From positions 424,754-488,753 of the forward strand of contig JAGMWU010000041.1 of NCBI GenBank assembly GCA_018697195.1: a stretch of 64,000 bases of DNA, read 5' to 3'. This document shows, one piece after another, positions 28,501-39,479 of this stretch (its first letter is position 1; each line of letters opens with the position of its first letter). Both the position numbers and the translations under genes were made by a program. The notes beneath the pieces were generated by a model, which made no database searches, was not told the origin of the DNA, and saw only the letters and a list, made by a program, of their open reading frames with translations. Origin of the DNA: Certhia americana. Its lineage: Eukaryota; Chordata; Aves; Passeriformes; Certhiidae.

Positions 28501-31500
28501 ACATGAAACATATTTTAAGCAAGCATTATCACGAGCACCTTTTCACAGTCCTGGATGACAGGAAATATGACTCCACATCCATGATAAATTGTCGCCTTAC
28601 TGGATTTAATGGCTGTCATTTAAGATACTATTTTCCTTCCCGTTGGCTGCACGATGCAAAACCATCACATACCCTTTTGTTGGTTTGACAGTACCACAGG
28701 GCAGAGTGCACACAAGGGCTCACAAAGGACAGACCACATCCACTCTAGGTCAAAAAGTCTCACTTAGACATGAGAGAAAAAATGACAACTAACAATGGCA
28801 GCTCCATCCAAAACAGCCCAAGACTGCCCATGGCTTCCTCACCTTCCCACAGCTGCGGTTTGTGCAGCCTGCTCCTAAGAGATTGCCAGGTTCTGAACAA
28901 GTATTTGGGTAACAAGGAATAAACAAAGCTGCAACCAGTACACCCACATAATCCACCAAGAGCACTTTATGTGTATGACATATATATGAGCAGGACTCCA
29001 CGGACAGACCTGCCCACATCTCCTCCTCTGGGGCTCATGGGGCTACAGATCACTCATTCTAGGGTAAAGACTACTCTTATCAGAAAGGTGAGCAGCCAAA
29101 GACCATTGCAAAGCTGCAGACAAAGCCATAACTACAATGAAAGAACAAAGTCTTGAATCAATGTTTTCAGAGTTGTTTAGGGAATCAGAAAATGACATAT
29201 TCCATTCATGACTAGTTCGGATATATTTACGAGCTCTTGCATACTCCCAGAGTCATCCACTAACTCCACTATCCTGCTCTGCCTTGCAGAGGCCACCTTG
29301 ATTTACCACTGCCACGGGCTCAGGATCCTTGAAAGGGGAAAAGTCATCTGCCCCTCTTCTCTAAAGCCCAAAGACCAGAGAGCTTCCTCTGCTTGCTTTC
29401 AACAACCAGCAAACCAGGAAAATTTAGCTAAGTCAGTAAGAAGTCATCACTGTACTTTTAAAAACTCTAAGGTCCCTTTGTTTTACACCATTTCTGCAGC
29501 AGCTTCTTTCAGAAGAATATCTGCTGTAGCTCACACCTAAGAACCATCCAGCCCAGTACACTCTGTCAGAGGCCAGCAGCACACACCTTGGCAAGGGACA
29601 CAGAATAAAGCACTCATTCAGGACACACACACGGTCCCTAACAACATGCAGCTCTGGGACTACCTGAGCTCAGAATGGCTTTTCTGTTTTTTAACAACGC
29701 TCCCTAAGTTTCTATTCCAGGCACTTATCCTTCACCCCGCCTGAAAAGCCATCACTCAGCCAAGTCAGACCTGTCCGCAAACCTGCACTTGGCTCCCTGG
29801 AGCCCTCCCGGCTGTCTCACTGCTCAGCCACACCTTCATCTCCAGAGCACAGTCATTTGTTCAGATCAGTGCAGACAGCTCACCCAAGGATTCTCTGCCA
29901 CCAAAACAAAGGTCCCTGTCCCCTCCATATGTGTGAGACAGACAGCAGATGTATGACAGAGACTCCTTCAGTCTTAGACACGGCTCTGTCGCACATTTGG
30001 AACCTGCCGTGATGTGGGAAGATTATGACACAACACGAGCAAGGCAACTACCCAGTGCTGTTCCCAACTGTGCTGTCTCGCAGTCATCACAGCTCCTCGC
30101 CCAAGTTTCTTGACAAACCTCCTCATTCCTACCCTCACAACTTCCTCCATCTCCCTTCACAGAGCAACGCTGTTATCTGTAGAGTTCAACTCCCATTGGA
30201 ACTCTTCAGATTTCAGCATCTTTATTGCTTTGCAAGAAGATAAAAAACAAAAGAGCAAAAGAATTGGGGAGGAGGAAGGAATAGCCAAATCCTCACTGCA
30301 AGGTCAGGCACTAATACACCATCAAACTGGTAACAAAGAAATTCACAGTTAACATGTCCCTTGGGTGACATCCTGTACATTCCCTTATATACTGTCTCCT
30401 TTCTACATCTGTTCCTTTGTCTCTGCACTGACTCCTGACAGACCAGACCTACTGAGACACATCTGACAAGGCCTGCACAATGAGAAATACTGCATGGAAA
30501 TTTGGTAAACGTCCAACGGACACCCCACTGACCCTTCCCCTTTCTCCTTCCCTCCATCTCCACTTGGAAATGGATTCCATCTCTACCCTGCCCAGTAGGG
30601 TTGCTCACTGACCTGCACTGGTTGCATCCTTTCTCTGGGTAGCTTAAGTACTAGTTCTATTCACTCCTTTCCCATAGGAAAGGAGGAGCCTGCCACACGA
30701 TCAGAGACACTGCTCAGATGGCAGGAAGCCTTCCTGCCCAGGCGACAGAATCAATGCTTCCCAAACAGCAGCAACTGCTTACTCCAACTCTTTCAAGCAC
30801 AGCTTAATCCTTTGCAACACAATTCTCCAAAAGCTGCAGAAGGCAAGTGAACAGCTTGAAACCTCTGCTCAGACACTCTGCTTGGGATGGAGATTGGCTT
30901 TCAGCACCAGCTGCTGAATATGAGATCTTGAGCCTCCTGTTCTTCCACTTCTTCACCACCCAGCACATCCAGTGCATGCCCACCTACAAGCCAGGGCCCT
31001 CCAAAGCACGCCTGGCAACACAACACTTTGCATGGCATTAAGACCACTGTCTTTGGCCCACAATAGAGGAACCCTGCTCAGGTGTGATTTATTCAAGTCA
31101 CTGACCACAGAGGAAAAATTCCCATATCCTGGAAGAGCAAGTGCTCTTTTTCAGCTCCTCCATCACACTTCTCTAGGACACCAATATTATAGCTGTAAGT
31201 TCTACTGATATAATTTAAAACAAGTCACTTGGAATAATTTCCCTTGTTCACTCATTCTCAGGTGACAGCTTTTAGGATCATGAATTCATGTACTAAACAA
31301 AAAAAAAATTAATAAATACAGTCTGTAAAATATACAAAATGGATTAGGCTACACTGCTCCAAAAGTTGAAGAGTCTCCAGCACTACAGATACATTGGCTA
31401 GAGTGCTTAGCTTACCCCCGTTTTCCCTGGCATTTACCTGCTTTCTCCATTCAGACTGCAGGCTATGCAGCCCAGCTTGCCTTCAACTCAAATTTCCTCC

Positions 31501-31523
31501 AACGTGTGATACAAGGGGCCTGG

Positions 31524-31543
31524 GCTCTAACCACTGAACGCGC
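31524..31543 (-). mobile_element. tRNA-like A-box, possible SINE relic
   Basis: On the minus strand the sequence reads GTTCAGTGGTTAGAGC, a close match to the D-arm/A-box of tRNAs and of tRNA-derived SINEs, which often read AGTGGTTAGAGC. The expected B-box downstream is not clear, so a degraded MIR-type or other tRNA-derived SINE is more likely than a functional tRNA. Confidence 0.3.
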
Positions 31544-32296
31544 AAGCCGAAAATGATCAATTCACCCTATGCAGACTCCCACTTTCACCTACACATTCCT
31601 AACAACCTCTCCAGCAAGAGCACATTTCAGCAGCTTACTCCTTCATCAGGATACTATGTATCCTCTGAACAACAGCCTTACAGAACATAACCCTGTACAT
31701 CTCCACCCATCATGTTTGCTCAGACATCATTTTAAGTCTGCTCACTTCATTCTGCCTCAGGCCCAGATCACATCAAGCAGACCAACCCCAACCAGAAGCA
31801 CGAGCTCTCCAAAGCCTCAATTAGCCAAGCAGAGGCTTCTGTATAACTGAGAAAACCTCTCTAATGAGAGCTTTCCTTCCAGCTCTTTGATTAAGCGAAG
31901 TGGCCAGAACAGCAAAAGTGACAGAAATGTTCACTGAGGGCCTTACATTTAGCCTGTGTAGGCAGCCAAGCCAACAGCAGCTGATGGAGTATGTGAGCAC
32001 ACACTCCATGATGGAGTGAGAGCCCGGGAACAGACAGGAAGAGGTCTGCACCACAGTGCTGCCGATTTCTTACAACAGGTACACCAAAAATGCCACATGC
32101 ACAATCCACTGAGCTTTGAGCTCTGTACCATGGATGGCTTATCTGAAAAATGGGAGCAGGACACAGCTGCCCAGGTTTCCTCTGCTAGCAGGAACAAAGA
32201 CATGAAGGGGAAAGAGGGTTGCAGAGTAAGGAAAATATCGCATCAAAGGTAAAAGTTACAAAAGAAATACAACTTAGTGAAAGTTTAGGTCTTTAC

Positions 32297-32429
32297 CAGA
32301 GGTTTATAACTCTCTACCATAGGACTTTCAGGAGTTGATATCAAGGGCAACAGGGGCAGATTCATTTTGTGCAGGTTCTGAGACCAGCGAGTGGGAGGTT
32401 CCTTCACACCAAGATAAATTACAGCTCTT
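32297..32429 (-). CDS. Candidate internal coding exon of the minus-strand gene, unidentified
   Basis: Read on the minus strand, a pyrimidine-rich acceptor (CCACTTCTCTCTTCCAG) opens a 133-nt segment that closes with the donor-like CTG|GTAAAG. One frame is open: after one carried base it gives 44 codons starting RAVIYLGVKEPPTRW and ending YKPL. The other two frames contain stops. The peptide looks protein-like, with no low complexity, but I cannot match it to a family. It lies 6.8 kb downstream of the CpG-island exon in the same orientation, as expected for an early exon of that gene. The donor is only moderate, and a 100-codon frame spans the segment by itself, so chance remains possible. Confidence 0.3.
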
Positions 32430-34708
32430 CTGGAAGAGAGAAGTGGTGCATGGCCAGGACTCTCTATAGCTCTTGGAATTCCCTTTAAACGCCCTAGTAC
32501 CATAGCAAATACAGCACTGGACATTGCTATGGAGCTGAGGCAGACAATGGATACCCAGCTGCCTCTCCTTAAAACAGACATAATCATCTTATTTAACAGC
32601 CCCAGCCTTTATTTCACATTTCTCCTCAGCCATCAATGAGTCCTCCCATACTTGAACAGTAAGCACTGCCACTTGGAGCACGTGCCTCCTATGGAATCCA
32701 AACTTCAGTACCTTGTCCAGCAGAGGCAGGAACAACTCCATTACTCAAGGAAAACACCATTAACAGCTTCCTTTTACACTATACTTCCGGAAGCAAGAGT
32801 CCACTGAAATCCGTGTGAAATACTAGGTTTACCCATAATGTCCTGCCAACATAATGTCTTGCAGAAGCACTGCTACACTACCTCTGGAAGCTGTGGCTGT
32901 GTGCAGCAGCCAGAACCAGACGTAGTCAGACAAGTTGTAAAGAGCTAAATGCTCACTGCCAACAGCCACTCCTGTTTCCTTTCAACCTTTGATAGCCAGA
33001 GGGCTAGCATGTACATCCTGCACCTTTAGAAATGGTCTTAAATCTAACATTTTTGCTGCCTTTGCCCTGTCAGATAGGATAATTTTTTAAGTCATCGACT
33101 GCTGTATGTTACAGATAATTGAAAAAATTATTTCAGATAGCTATTACAATGCTCCAGTGACATTTCTTTCACTTGACCAGCAATATCTGTAACAGCATCC
33201 ATTTTCCTCAGGATTTGGTGCTGTAGATATTGCCCTAGCCAAACAAATTTCCAGTGATAAGCAGTGGTCCTGCCTTTACTTTCCCCATCAAACATTACTC
33301 AAGGAAGTAAAATGTTCCTTCTTGCTAGGCTCTTAAGTTTTCCATACAGTTAGTTTCTGTATGTCAAAAGATCTATCAGCTCTTTCTTCCCAGGGAGAAC
33401 AGCCACCTCATGCTCTCCTGAAATTACCATACAGATTGCTTATAGAGGGACTAATACAATTTTCCTTATTTAGAAGCCAACAGCTGTGTAATATCACATG
33501 TTCTATTTAGCCTGGTTTGTGTCAAGCTTGAGCTGTCAAAAGCAGACAGGCTGGCCACAGAAACAAAAGCACGGAGTTCATCCCTGGACCACTAGGCTTG
33601 CAATGGACAGACCAGAGCAAGTTAAGACATTAGCAACCAAGAACATTCTAACTTTTGGCTCGGCACTCCTTTGGGAACCCTGGCAACACAGGAGAGTTGG
33701 AATCCAGAAGGCTTGGCCTCACTGGGAACACTGGGCTAGCCTATCTCCAGGAGAACACAGGAAAGGCCAAACTCCACTCCCTTGGAAGAAGACTCCCCAG
33801 CGTACAGCTAATAGATCAACGTGAATTTAAAAAAAAACAAACCGAAGAACAAACATGGTAGGTTTGATCAGCCAAGAAAAGCATCTAGAATTTGAAAATA
33901 AAGGAGAAGGAAGCGTTTAGGAAATATTTACACTCCATTTGTCTTATGTGCTACCTAGCTAACATCACATCTCCCAAACAGCAAAGTCTTCAGTTGCCTT
34001 TCGTTTCTCATGTCTCTATGCTCAGACACTAGAGACATCAGTCAGAAAAACACCCCCTTGTACCACCATGATCCACCCTGGCCCAAGGCACTTCAGAACA
34101 CAGTTAAGCACCTGCTCAGATAAAAACCAGTCCCAGAATCCTTTCTTTCACCACTGCACACACTCTGCAACCCTGCAGGCACAATTCCTAGCAATCTACA
34201 AGGTAAAGGCTAGGTCCTCTTGTCTCCCCAGTTCTTAAAGCCCAATAAAAATTATTTACAGCCTCTCTGGGCTATCTGGTTTAATCCTTTCCAGCTCAAG
34301 TATGACACTTGCTGGGACACTATTAGGTTTCTTACCGTGCTCTGACTAGCAATCACATCTGTACCTGACTGTCAGGGGACACTCTTGGCTGAGCCGGCCA
34401 CCCTGGTCTATGCTGAGAGCTCTGAAATTCCTCAAATGAAACATTTGAAAGTTAATGAACCCTTCTAACACAAAGCTCCCACAGCTCAAGAGTTCTTTTA
34501 TGAGCCCAGCACACGGTGGATGCACAGGAAAACCTCACTTCAGGCAGGCCTCTCTTTTCAGAGCACACCCTGGCAGAAGGCCAGACTCTCAGGCACAGCA
34601 CGCGGCAGTCAGGACCAAAAGGCACCACTTGCAGGATAGCTGGGTGGCTCTGCCACATGGTGCTCCAGGCCACAACCTGCTCAAAATAGGGCTGGCTGTA
34701 ATAATGTA

Positions 34709-34733
34709 ATACATATATTATAAATATATGTAT
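34709..34733. repeat. AT-rich perfect hairpin
   Basis: Eleven-base arms ATACATATATT and AATATATGTAT flank a 3-nt spacer. A TAATGTAATACAT-like direct repeat lies on either side (about 34702-34714 and 34739-34751). This is either a cruciform-prone microstructure or a tiny palindromic insertion. Confidence 0.7.
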
Positions 34734-37700
34734 AATAATTAATGTAATACATCCAGGCCCCCACTGGATGTAATCACAGGATGAACACATGGCTGCAATA
34801 AATGGCAAACCACTCTTAACTCTCTGAAAACAGTCATCAACTCCCAGCCACTGTCCAAATATGAAACAAATACAAAAAAACCTCAAGAGTCATCTACATA
34901 GAAATGTCATTGTAGTAAAAAAAGAGACAATCTTTTCAAAGCAATAATTTACTTACGTGCATCTTCATCTCAACTTCGGTTCATCTCTCAGGAACACTTT
35001 CCTGTCCTGTAAACTTCAAGCAATGGGACCCATCCCCTGCACTCCCCACAGTTCCACATGACCACTGGTAAGCCCCAAAATCCATCAGTACCCCAGCACA
35101 CAGAGTCAGACACAGAGAACTGCTGCCGTTTTTACAGGCATTGAACAGGTTCTTCCAAAGAAGGCAAGAACGGGAGTTAGGACCAAGGAAACCCAGTGCC
35201 TCTGCACAATCTTCTTCCAGCTTCTACTCATGCCAGCTCATATTCCTCTCTCCAGGGCTGCACACCTGGCCCAAATGACACCATCTGGCCCAGGGATACC
35301 ACTGCATTTAACTGGGAGCATTGGAATGGCAACCAACCCACATCCAAGTGAAGGGCAGACTAGGCTATCATTGCCATAGCAGAGAAAGGGACTGTCTTTC
35401 AGGTTTTGGGTCTCATTTTTTTCCCTTTTTTTTTAATTGCTAAGCCTGCAGTTGGGGTTGAGCATGGGGAAGGGGGAAGGGAACGTAATCTGGTGAACAG
35501 CTGGGGCCTATCACTTTTCATTGCAGGTCTTGGAGAGATGTGGTTGACAGAGTGATGCACAGAGGCTGTCCCAGTTAATGACTTCACCATTCTCCATCAT
35601 TATCCCCATCATTAGGAAATTAGGAGGACAGAAGGTATTTACTGTAAACCTGCCACCTCCCAAGGAGAGATAAATAGAAACTGATAAATGGGATCTTCTG
35701 GTGCTGTTCGTCTATTAACCTTCTGCTTCCCAGTTTAGGCATATGCATGCTATCCTGCCATTAATATCCAGTAATTGGCATAGCAGTGGGCAACATGCTC
35801 CTACCTTGAGCGTCAAACATGTCCTGTGCTGCGTGCGAGTGCACGGCCACACACACCACAGCTCTGCGGCTGGGTTCGGGGAGGGGCTCCCGTGCACTGC
35901 TCACACCTCAGTCCCGAGCCTGAGCAAGCAGCCAGACCTACTGGGTCTGAGCATCAGGCATGGATTTGATGGCAGGAGACTTGGGAGGAGGAAAGGGCAC
36001 TGTGTGTGCATGACCTGCCCTGCATGGAACCATCAAACCAACACATAGGGACACTGGCACCTCCAGCTGAGCTGCTGTGTGTTCTTGTCAGCCTACCTGT
36101 AAATACAGATCACAGAAGCCTCCAGGGATGAGAGTCCTGCTCACTCCAATCTCTCAGCATCCAGGAAAGAAGCATTTTCCTTACCATCTCAAAGCTATGT
36201 GCTCTGCAAACTGCTAAAAAAAAGGAAAAAAAAGCAAGCTTCTGAGGGCTTGGAATTTATGAACTTACTTTGCTGGTCAAAAACCAGCCAAGGTCTTAGC
36301 AACCTGGACCAACACTTCTGCAGTTCTGCACACCCTCCCCATACAAAGGGCTCTTTGCATGTGCTGACTTGCTTCACTCCCACCGACTGAACCTCTATGA
36401 AGGAACAAGTCCTCAGAGGGACAAACTGAGCCGCTTCTCTCAGCAAACAAACCCTGCAAGGCTGAAGCAAAATCATATTCAGAGACGAGGGTTTTACACA
36501 TATGGAAAGGAGGTGCACTTGCAGGTCAGTCAAACAACTACAACTCTCTTGTTTCTTCCACCTAGAAGATTACACCTCTGCTTTGGAAAAACCTCAACAC
36601 ACTGCTACTTTCCTCTACTACTTGACATTATTAACTGCCTTACTTACCCTAAATCTAGCATTTTGCTTTCAACCAGCATTAAAGTTCCCAATTCACATGG
36701 TGTGTAGGTGACTACAATTCAGAGACACCAGCCAAGATGATAGCTGCATTTCTGATGAGGAACAATCAGAACAAGTTAACACAAGCCTTAAGACTCCCAC
36801 ATTATTATTGCAATACTTATCAAGAGGCAACCTTTTCCAGAAGTTCAGGGCAAACAGAGGACCTGCTCTTGCATGTACTAACCTGGCAAGCAGCTCATCT
36901 GCTCTGTGTTGGATGGATGGCTCCAATACTCTGAAAGGCAAGAACTGCAGGCAGGAACCATGCTTGCTCCTTCCACATGCACTCTCTTGCACACATCAAC
37001 CCAGTGCAGGAGACCACAGGCAACGTGACTGTGATGGCGAGTTCTAATGGGAACACCAGTATTAATTCCCATCTGTCTAAGCAACTGGCAGTGTCCATCA
37101 ATTACAGCAAGAGCCAACTAACAGTTGCAGCTGCAAAATAATAAAAGCAGAATTAACATTTCAAGTTCCTGTCATTCACCTGAATTTTTTACAGTTGTAA
37201 TTAGCAAGCTGCAGAAGCTGTCAACAATCAACATCAGCCAATCTGTCTGCACCAGGAACCCAACTGCCTGCCAGAAATTGTCTTCGACAGGTTTTTTTCT
37301 CCCCATGCTTCCCTCCATTAAAATTTTCCCTTCAAACCCCTTTAACACTCTCATCTCCTTTACCACCAGTCACTAGAATTGAACACGTCAAAACAGCGAG
37401 AGACAGAATGACTGACACTTAACTGATAAAGTCATAATTATTTCCTTGCTCCAAAGCTCAGTACCAAAACATGCTGCTGTCTATCTGCTTCCCTGCCAAC
37501 AAAGAACTAGCACTGAACCCACCCCCAATAATGTGACCCTTACCTGACCCCAAGCATTCCTTAGTGGAGATACTGAGATAGTAAAAGAACCTTTCCAGCT
37601 GAAGGCTGGCACTTTGCAAGTGCAACTGTTTCCCAATCTTCAGTGGAAGAGCTCTTGTTACACACTTTGCAATGCCCACCAGCTCCCTTTACCAAAAAAC

Positions 37701-37740
37701 CTAGCGCTTCCAGGGCTTCAATTTTTTCTGTTGTGCCACA

Positions 37741-37800
37741 CCACACAAACAAGAAACAAACAAAAACTAACAACTCAAAACTAAACCAACAAACCCCAAA
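37741..37800 (+). repeat. A/C-rich low-complexity run
   Basis: ACAAAC/ACCAAC-like units without a fixed period. It is roughly the strand complement of the T/G-rich run that follows 130 bp later. Confidence 0.65.
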
Positions 37801-37930
37801 TATTTGTTCCTTTCAGTGTCAGCCAGAAACCAATTCTTTTTAAAGACGTGAGAGTGCGCAAAGCATCATCCTTGGAGACTACAAGCACCTAGAACCAGAT
37901 GCTATACTTCCACGGTGAAGTTAGGTTCTG

Positions 37931-38012
37931 TTGTTTGTTGGGGTTTGGAATTTTTTTTGCAGGTTTGGTTTTTTCTGATGTTGGGCTTTGGGTTTGGGTT
38001 TTGTTTTTTTTT
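37931..38012 (+). repeat. T/G-rich low-complexity run
   Basis: TTTGGG- and GTTTG-type units with G tracts at 37940-37943, 37983-37985, 37990-37992 and 37996-37998, ending in T9 and CAG. The run resembles telomere-like TTTGGG units but is short and irregular. Confidence 0.65.
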
Positions 38013-38949
38013 CAGTAAACTCTCACATTTTTAAAGCTATTGATCCTCCTTGAAACCAAGTTGTGGCATAGGTAAGATAGATACTATTATCAGTGAAGAG
38101 CTGTTTTTCACCCTGTGCATTCATAGCTGGTTGGAATACATTACACACACTGCAACAAGCAGGGACACCTGGACGTGGCCTGGGATCGATGGCTCTCACA
38201 GGTGCATCCCTCCATGTAATCGTTATTACGCGAACTCAGCGCAGCCGGGGGAGCTCTCACCCCCTGCAGCATTGCTGCGATCACCTCCCACACCTCTACC
38301 AAAGGCACCCGACCGCGGCACAGCCGTGGGTAATGCTGACAACAAAACACTGCTTGCAAGAGCAGCTCTAACACTGCACTCCACACGCACTCTACCACCC
38401 GACCTCCACTTAATGCATTAACCCATCTGGCAGCTGAGTATAACATATAACAACTCGTATATCCACCAACAAAAAACACATGAACTACTCCATTTCTTCA
38501 GAAAGCACTGCCCAATAGGTTTCACAGACAACTCGTGCAGATAGATGCAAACCTGGTAGACTTAATGTAGGACTAATATCTCACTACACATACTTGCTCT
38601 GAATTACTATCACTGAATTACCATTGTCTTAGCAAACAATAACACTGGAATAGAACACAGAGCAGAAAACCCTTCCCCAGCACTCTTATACACATAATAT
38701 TGATAAACTGAACAAATAAGAAGAGAAAAATCTAGTTAGCAACACAGAAATACCTGAAGAGCACATTAGAGAAAAAGTTCCTTAGCACAAACATCACAAA
38801 AACACATCAGGCAAATACAAACAAAAAACATACTACTCCAGAAACTGAGACTTAAACTTCTTAGCACAATATTGGGCAAAATTCACCTGCTTTGCAAAGG
38901 ACTCCACGGGTCCTAAATCCCTTTTTTCTCAGCTAGACAATGAGGAAGG

Positions 38950-39030
38950 CTTCCAGCCGGGGACAGAACCTGCAACCCTTGCGCTGCCCTTTGGACCCGA
39001 ATCTATCTGCTTCCCAACATAGCGAAAACC
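38950..39030 (-). mobile_element. Possible tRNA-derived SINE or tRNA pseudogene fragment
   Basis: On the minus strand an A-box-like TCGCTATGTTGG (39014-39025) is followed about 43 nt later by a B-box-like GGTTCTGTCCC (38960-38970), in an order and spacing close to a tRNA with a longer variable region. The T-stem and acceptor arms do not pair well, so a functional tRNA is unlikely. It sits immediately downstream of the CpG island and first-exon donor. Confidence 0.3.
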
Positions 39031-39266
39031 TGTTTTCCTCAAAGCCAGCCTATGAGACTGGGAGCAGCATGAAGGGTACAGCAACATCACTTGGGCTTAA
39101 GGAACTGCGACCCACACTCCCATCCCGAGGGCACCCGCAGCCCAGGCCAGGCATCCCTCAGCAACCCAAAGTGCCGGGAAACAATCCCCGCCCGAACAAG
39201 TAATGCCTTCTTACCGACAAAATCCAGCGGGAGTCCAAGGGATTACGGGGATAAGCGGGACCAGCG

Positions 39267-39275
39267 CTTCCCGCC
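39267..39275 (+). promoter_or_regulatory. E2F-like site
   Basis: CTTCCCGCC is a near match to the E2F consensus TTTSSCGC, within the putative first exon. Confidence 0.4.
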
Positions 39276-39303
39276 GCGTCGTGAGGGACGGGACAGGACC
39301 GAA

Positions 39304-39313
39304 CTTTCCCGCC
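39304..39313 (+). promoter_or_regulatory. E2F consensus site
   Basis: CTTTCCCGCC contains TTTCCCGCC, an exact E2F-type site, 37 bp from the first E2F-like site and inside the CpG island. Paired E2F sites near start sites are typical of S-phase and DNA-replication genes. Confidence 0.5.
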
Positions 39314-39348
39314 GCGCCCTGAGGGGAGCCGCGCGCGCCGGAAGGCAC

Positions 39349-39392
39349 CGCGCGAGCGACGCGTGAGCGCCGCGTGAGGGCCGCGTGAGGTC
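39349..39392 (+). repeat. 11-bp tandem repeat in the promoter (three good copies, one degenerate)
   Basis: CGCGTGAGCGC, CGCGTGAGGGC and CGCGTGAGGTC follow each other exactly at 39360-39370, 39371-39381 and 39382-39392. CGCGCGAGCGA at 39349-39359 is a likely fourth, diverged copy. The last copy runs directly into CACGTG. Confidence 0.85.
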
Positions 39393-39397
39393 ACGTG
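39392..39397 (+). promoter_or_regulatory. CACGTG E-box
   Basis: Palindromic E-box in the context GGTCACGTGCC, a good match for USF, TFE3/MITF-type or MYC/MAX binding. It sits between the tandem repeat and the CTCF motif. Confidence 0.5.
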
Positions 39398-39405
39398 CCA
39401 GGGCC

Positions 39406-39420
39406 GGCGCCCCCTGCTGG
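39406..39420 (-). promoter_or_regulatory. CTCF-type motif
   Basis: The minus strand reads CCAGCAGGGGGCGCC, a close match to the vertebrate CTCF core (CCASYAGRKGGCRS). It lies on the outer edge of the CpG island, facing the gene-poor right half of the window. CTCF binding here is inferred from the motif only. Confidence 0.7.
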
Positions 39421-39479
39421 TCAGTCCCTGCGCGGAGGGAGCCGAGTGCCGGGGCACGAAATGTCGGGATAAAATCCCC

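Larger units (their letters stand above)
17689..32296. other. Gene-free stretch, probably intronic
   Basis: No recognisable coding exon. It contains simple repeats (19832-19843, 20076-20122, 21362-21410, 25464-25514), a possible CR1 relic near 21691-21750, an AT-rich block with an octamer motif at about 24560-24740, and a tRNA-like A-box near 31524-31543. Short splice-flanked open segments on the minus strand at 27948-27987 and 26265-26300 are too small to call. Confidence 0.45.
32430..38930. other. Gene-free stretch, probably first-intron sequence
   Basis: No coding exon is supported. It holds an AT-rich palindrome at 34709-34733, an A/C-rich then T/G-rich pair of low-complexity runs (37741-37800 and 37931-38012), and a patch of moderately raised CpG content around 38170-38420. 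A splice-like 50-nt segment at 34957-35006 (minus) is noted but not called. Confidence 0.5.
39215..39400 (-). other. Probable first exon (mostly 5' UTR) of the minus-strand gene
   Basis: The minus strand inside the CpG island ends an exon at 39215 with TTTTGTCG|GTAAGAAGG, a strong donor. The upstream boundary is only a guess, because the start site cannot be read from sequence. An open frame from an ATG at 39493 runs through the island, but its product is Arg/Pro/Gly-rich from CpG-rich DNA and resembles no family I know, so I treat the exon as non-coding. The gene would run toward position 1. Its identity is unknown. Confidence 0.45.
39150..39475 (-). promoter_or_regulatory. CpG-island promoter of a minus-strand gene
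   Basis: About 40 CpG dinucleotides fall between 39181 and 39480, against a CpG-poor background elsewhere in the window. The island contains two E2F-like sites, a CACGTG E-box, an 11-bp tandem repeat and a CTCF-type motif. No convincing TATA box is visible, as usual for dispersed CpG-island promoters. The splice donor at 39209-39214 shows that a minus-strand transcript fits. Divergent plus-strand transcription is possible, but I found no plus-strand donor to support it. Confidence 0.75.

Noticed and set aside
33470..33840. Block ending in a nine-A run that could be a retroposed transcript
   Set aside because: No parental gene recognised, no target-site duplication seen, and the A tract is short.
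34336..34368. 33-nt splice-flanked open segment on the minus strand
   Set aside because: Too short to tell from chance. Similar pairs occur repeatedly in this sequence.
34957..35006. 50-nt minus-strand segment with a GTAAGT donor and a weak acceptor
   Set aside because: The acceptor tract is poor, the last exon base is C, and its ATG frame is not compatible with the open frame of the 32297-32429 candidate.
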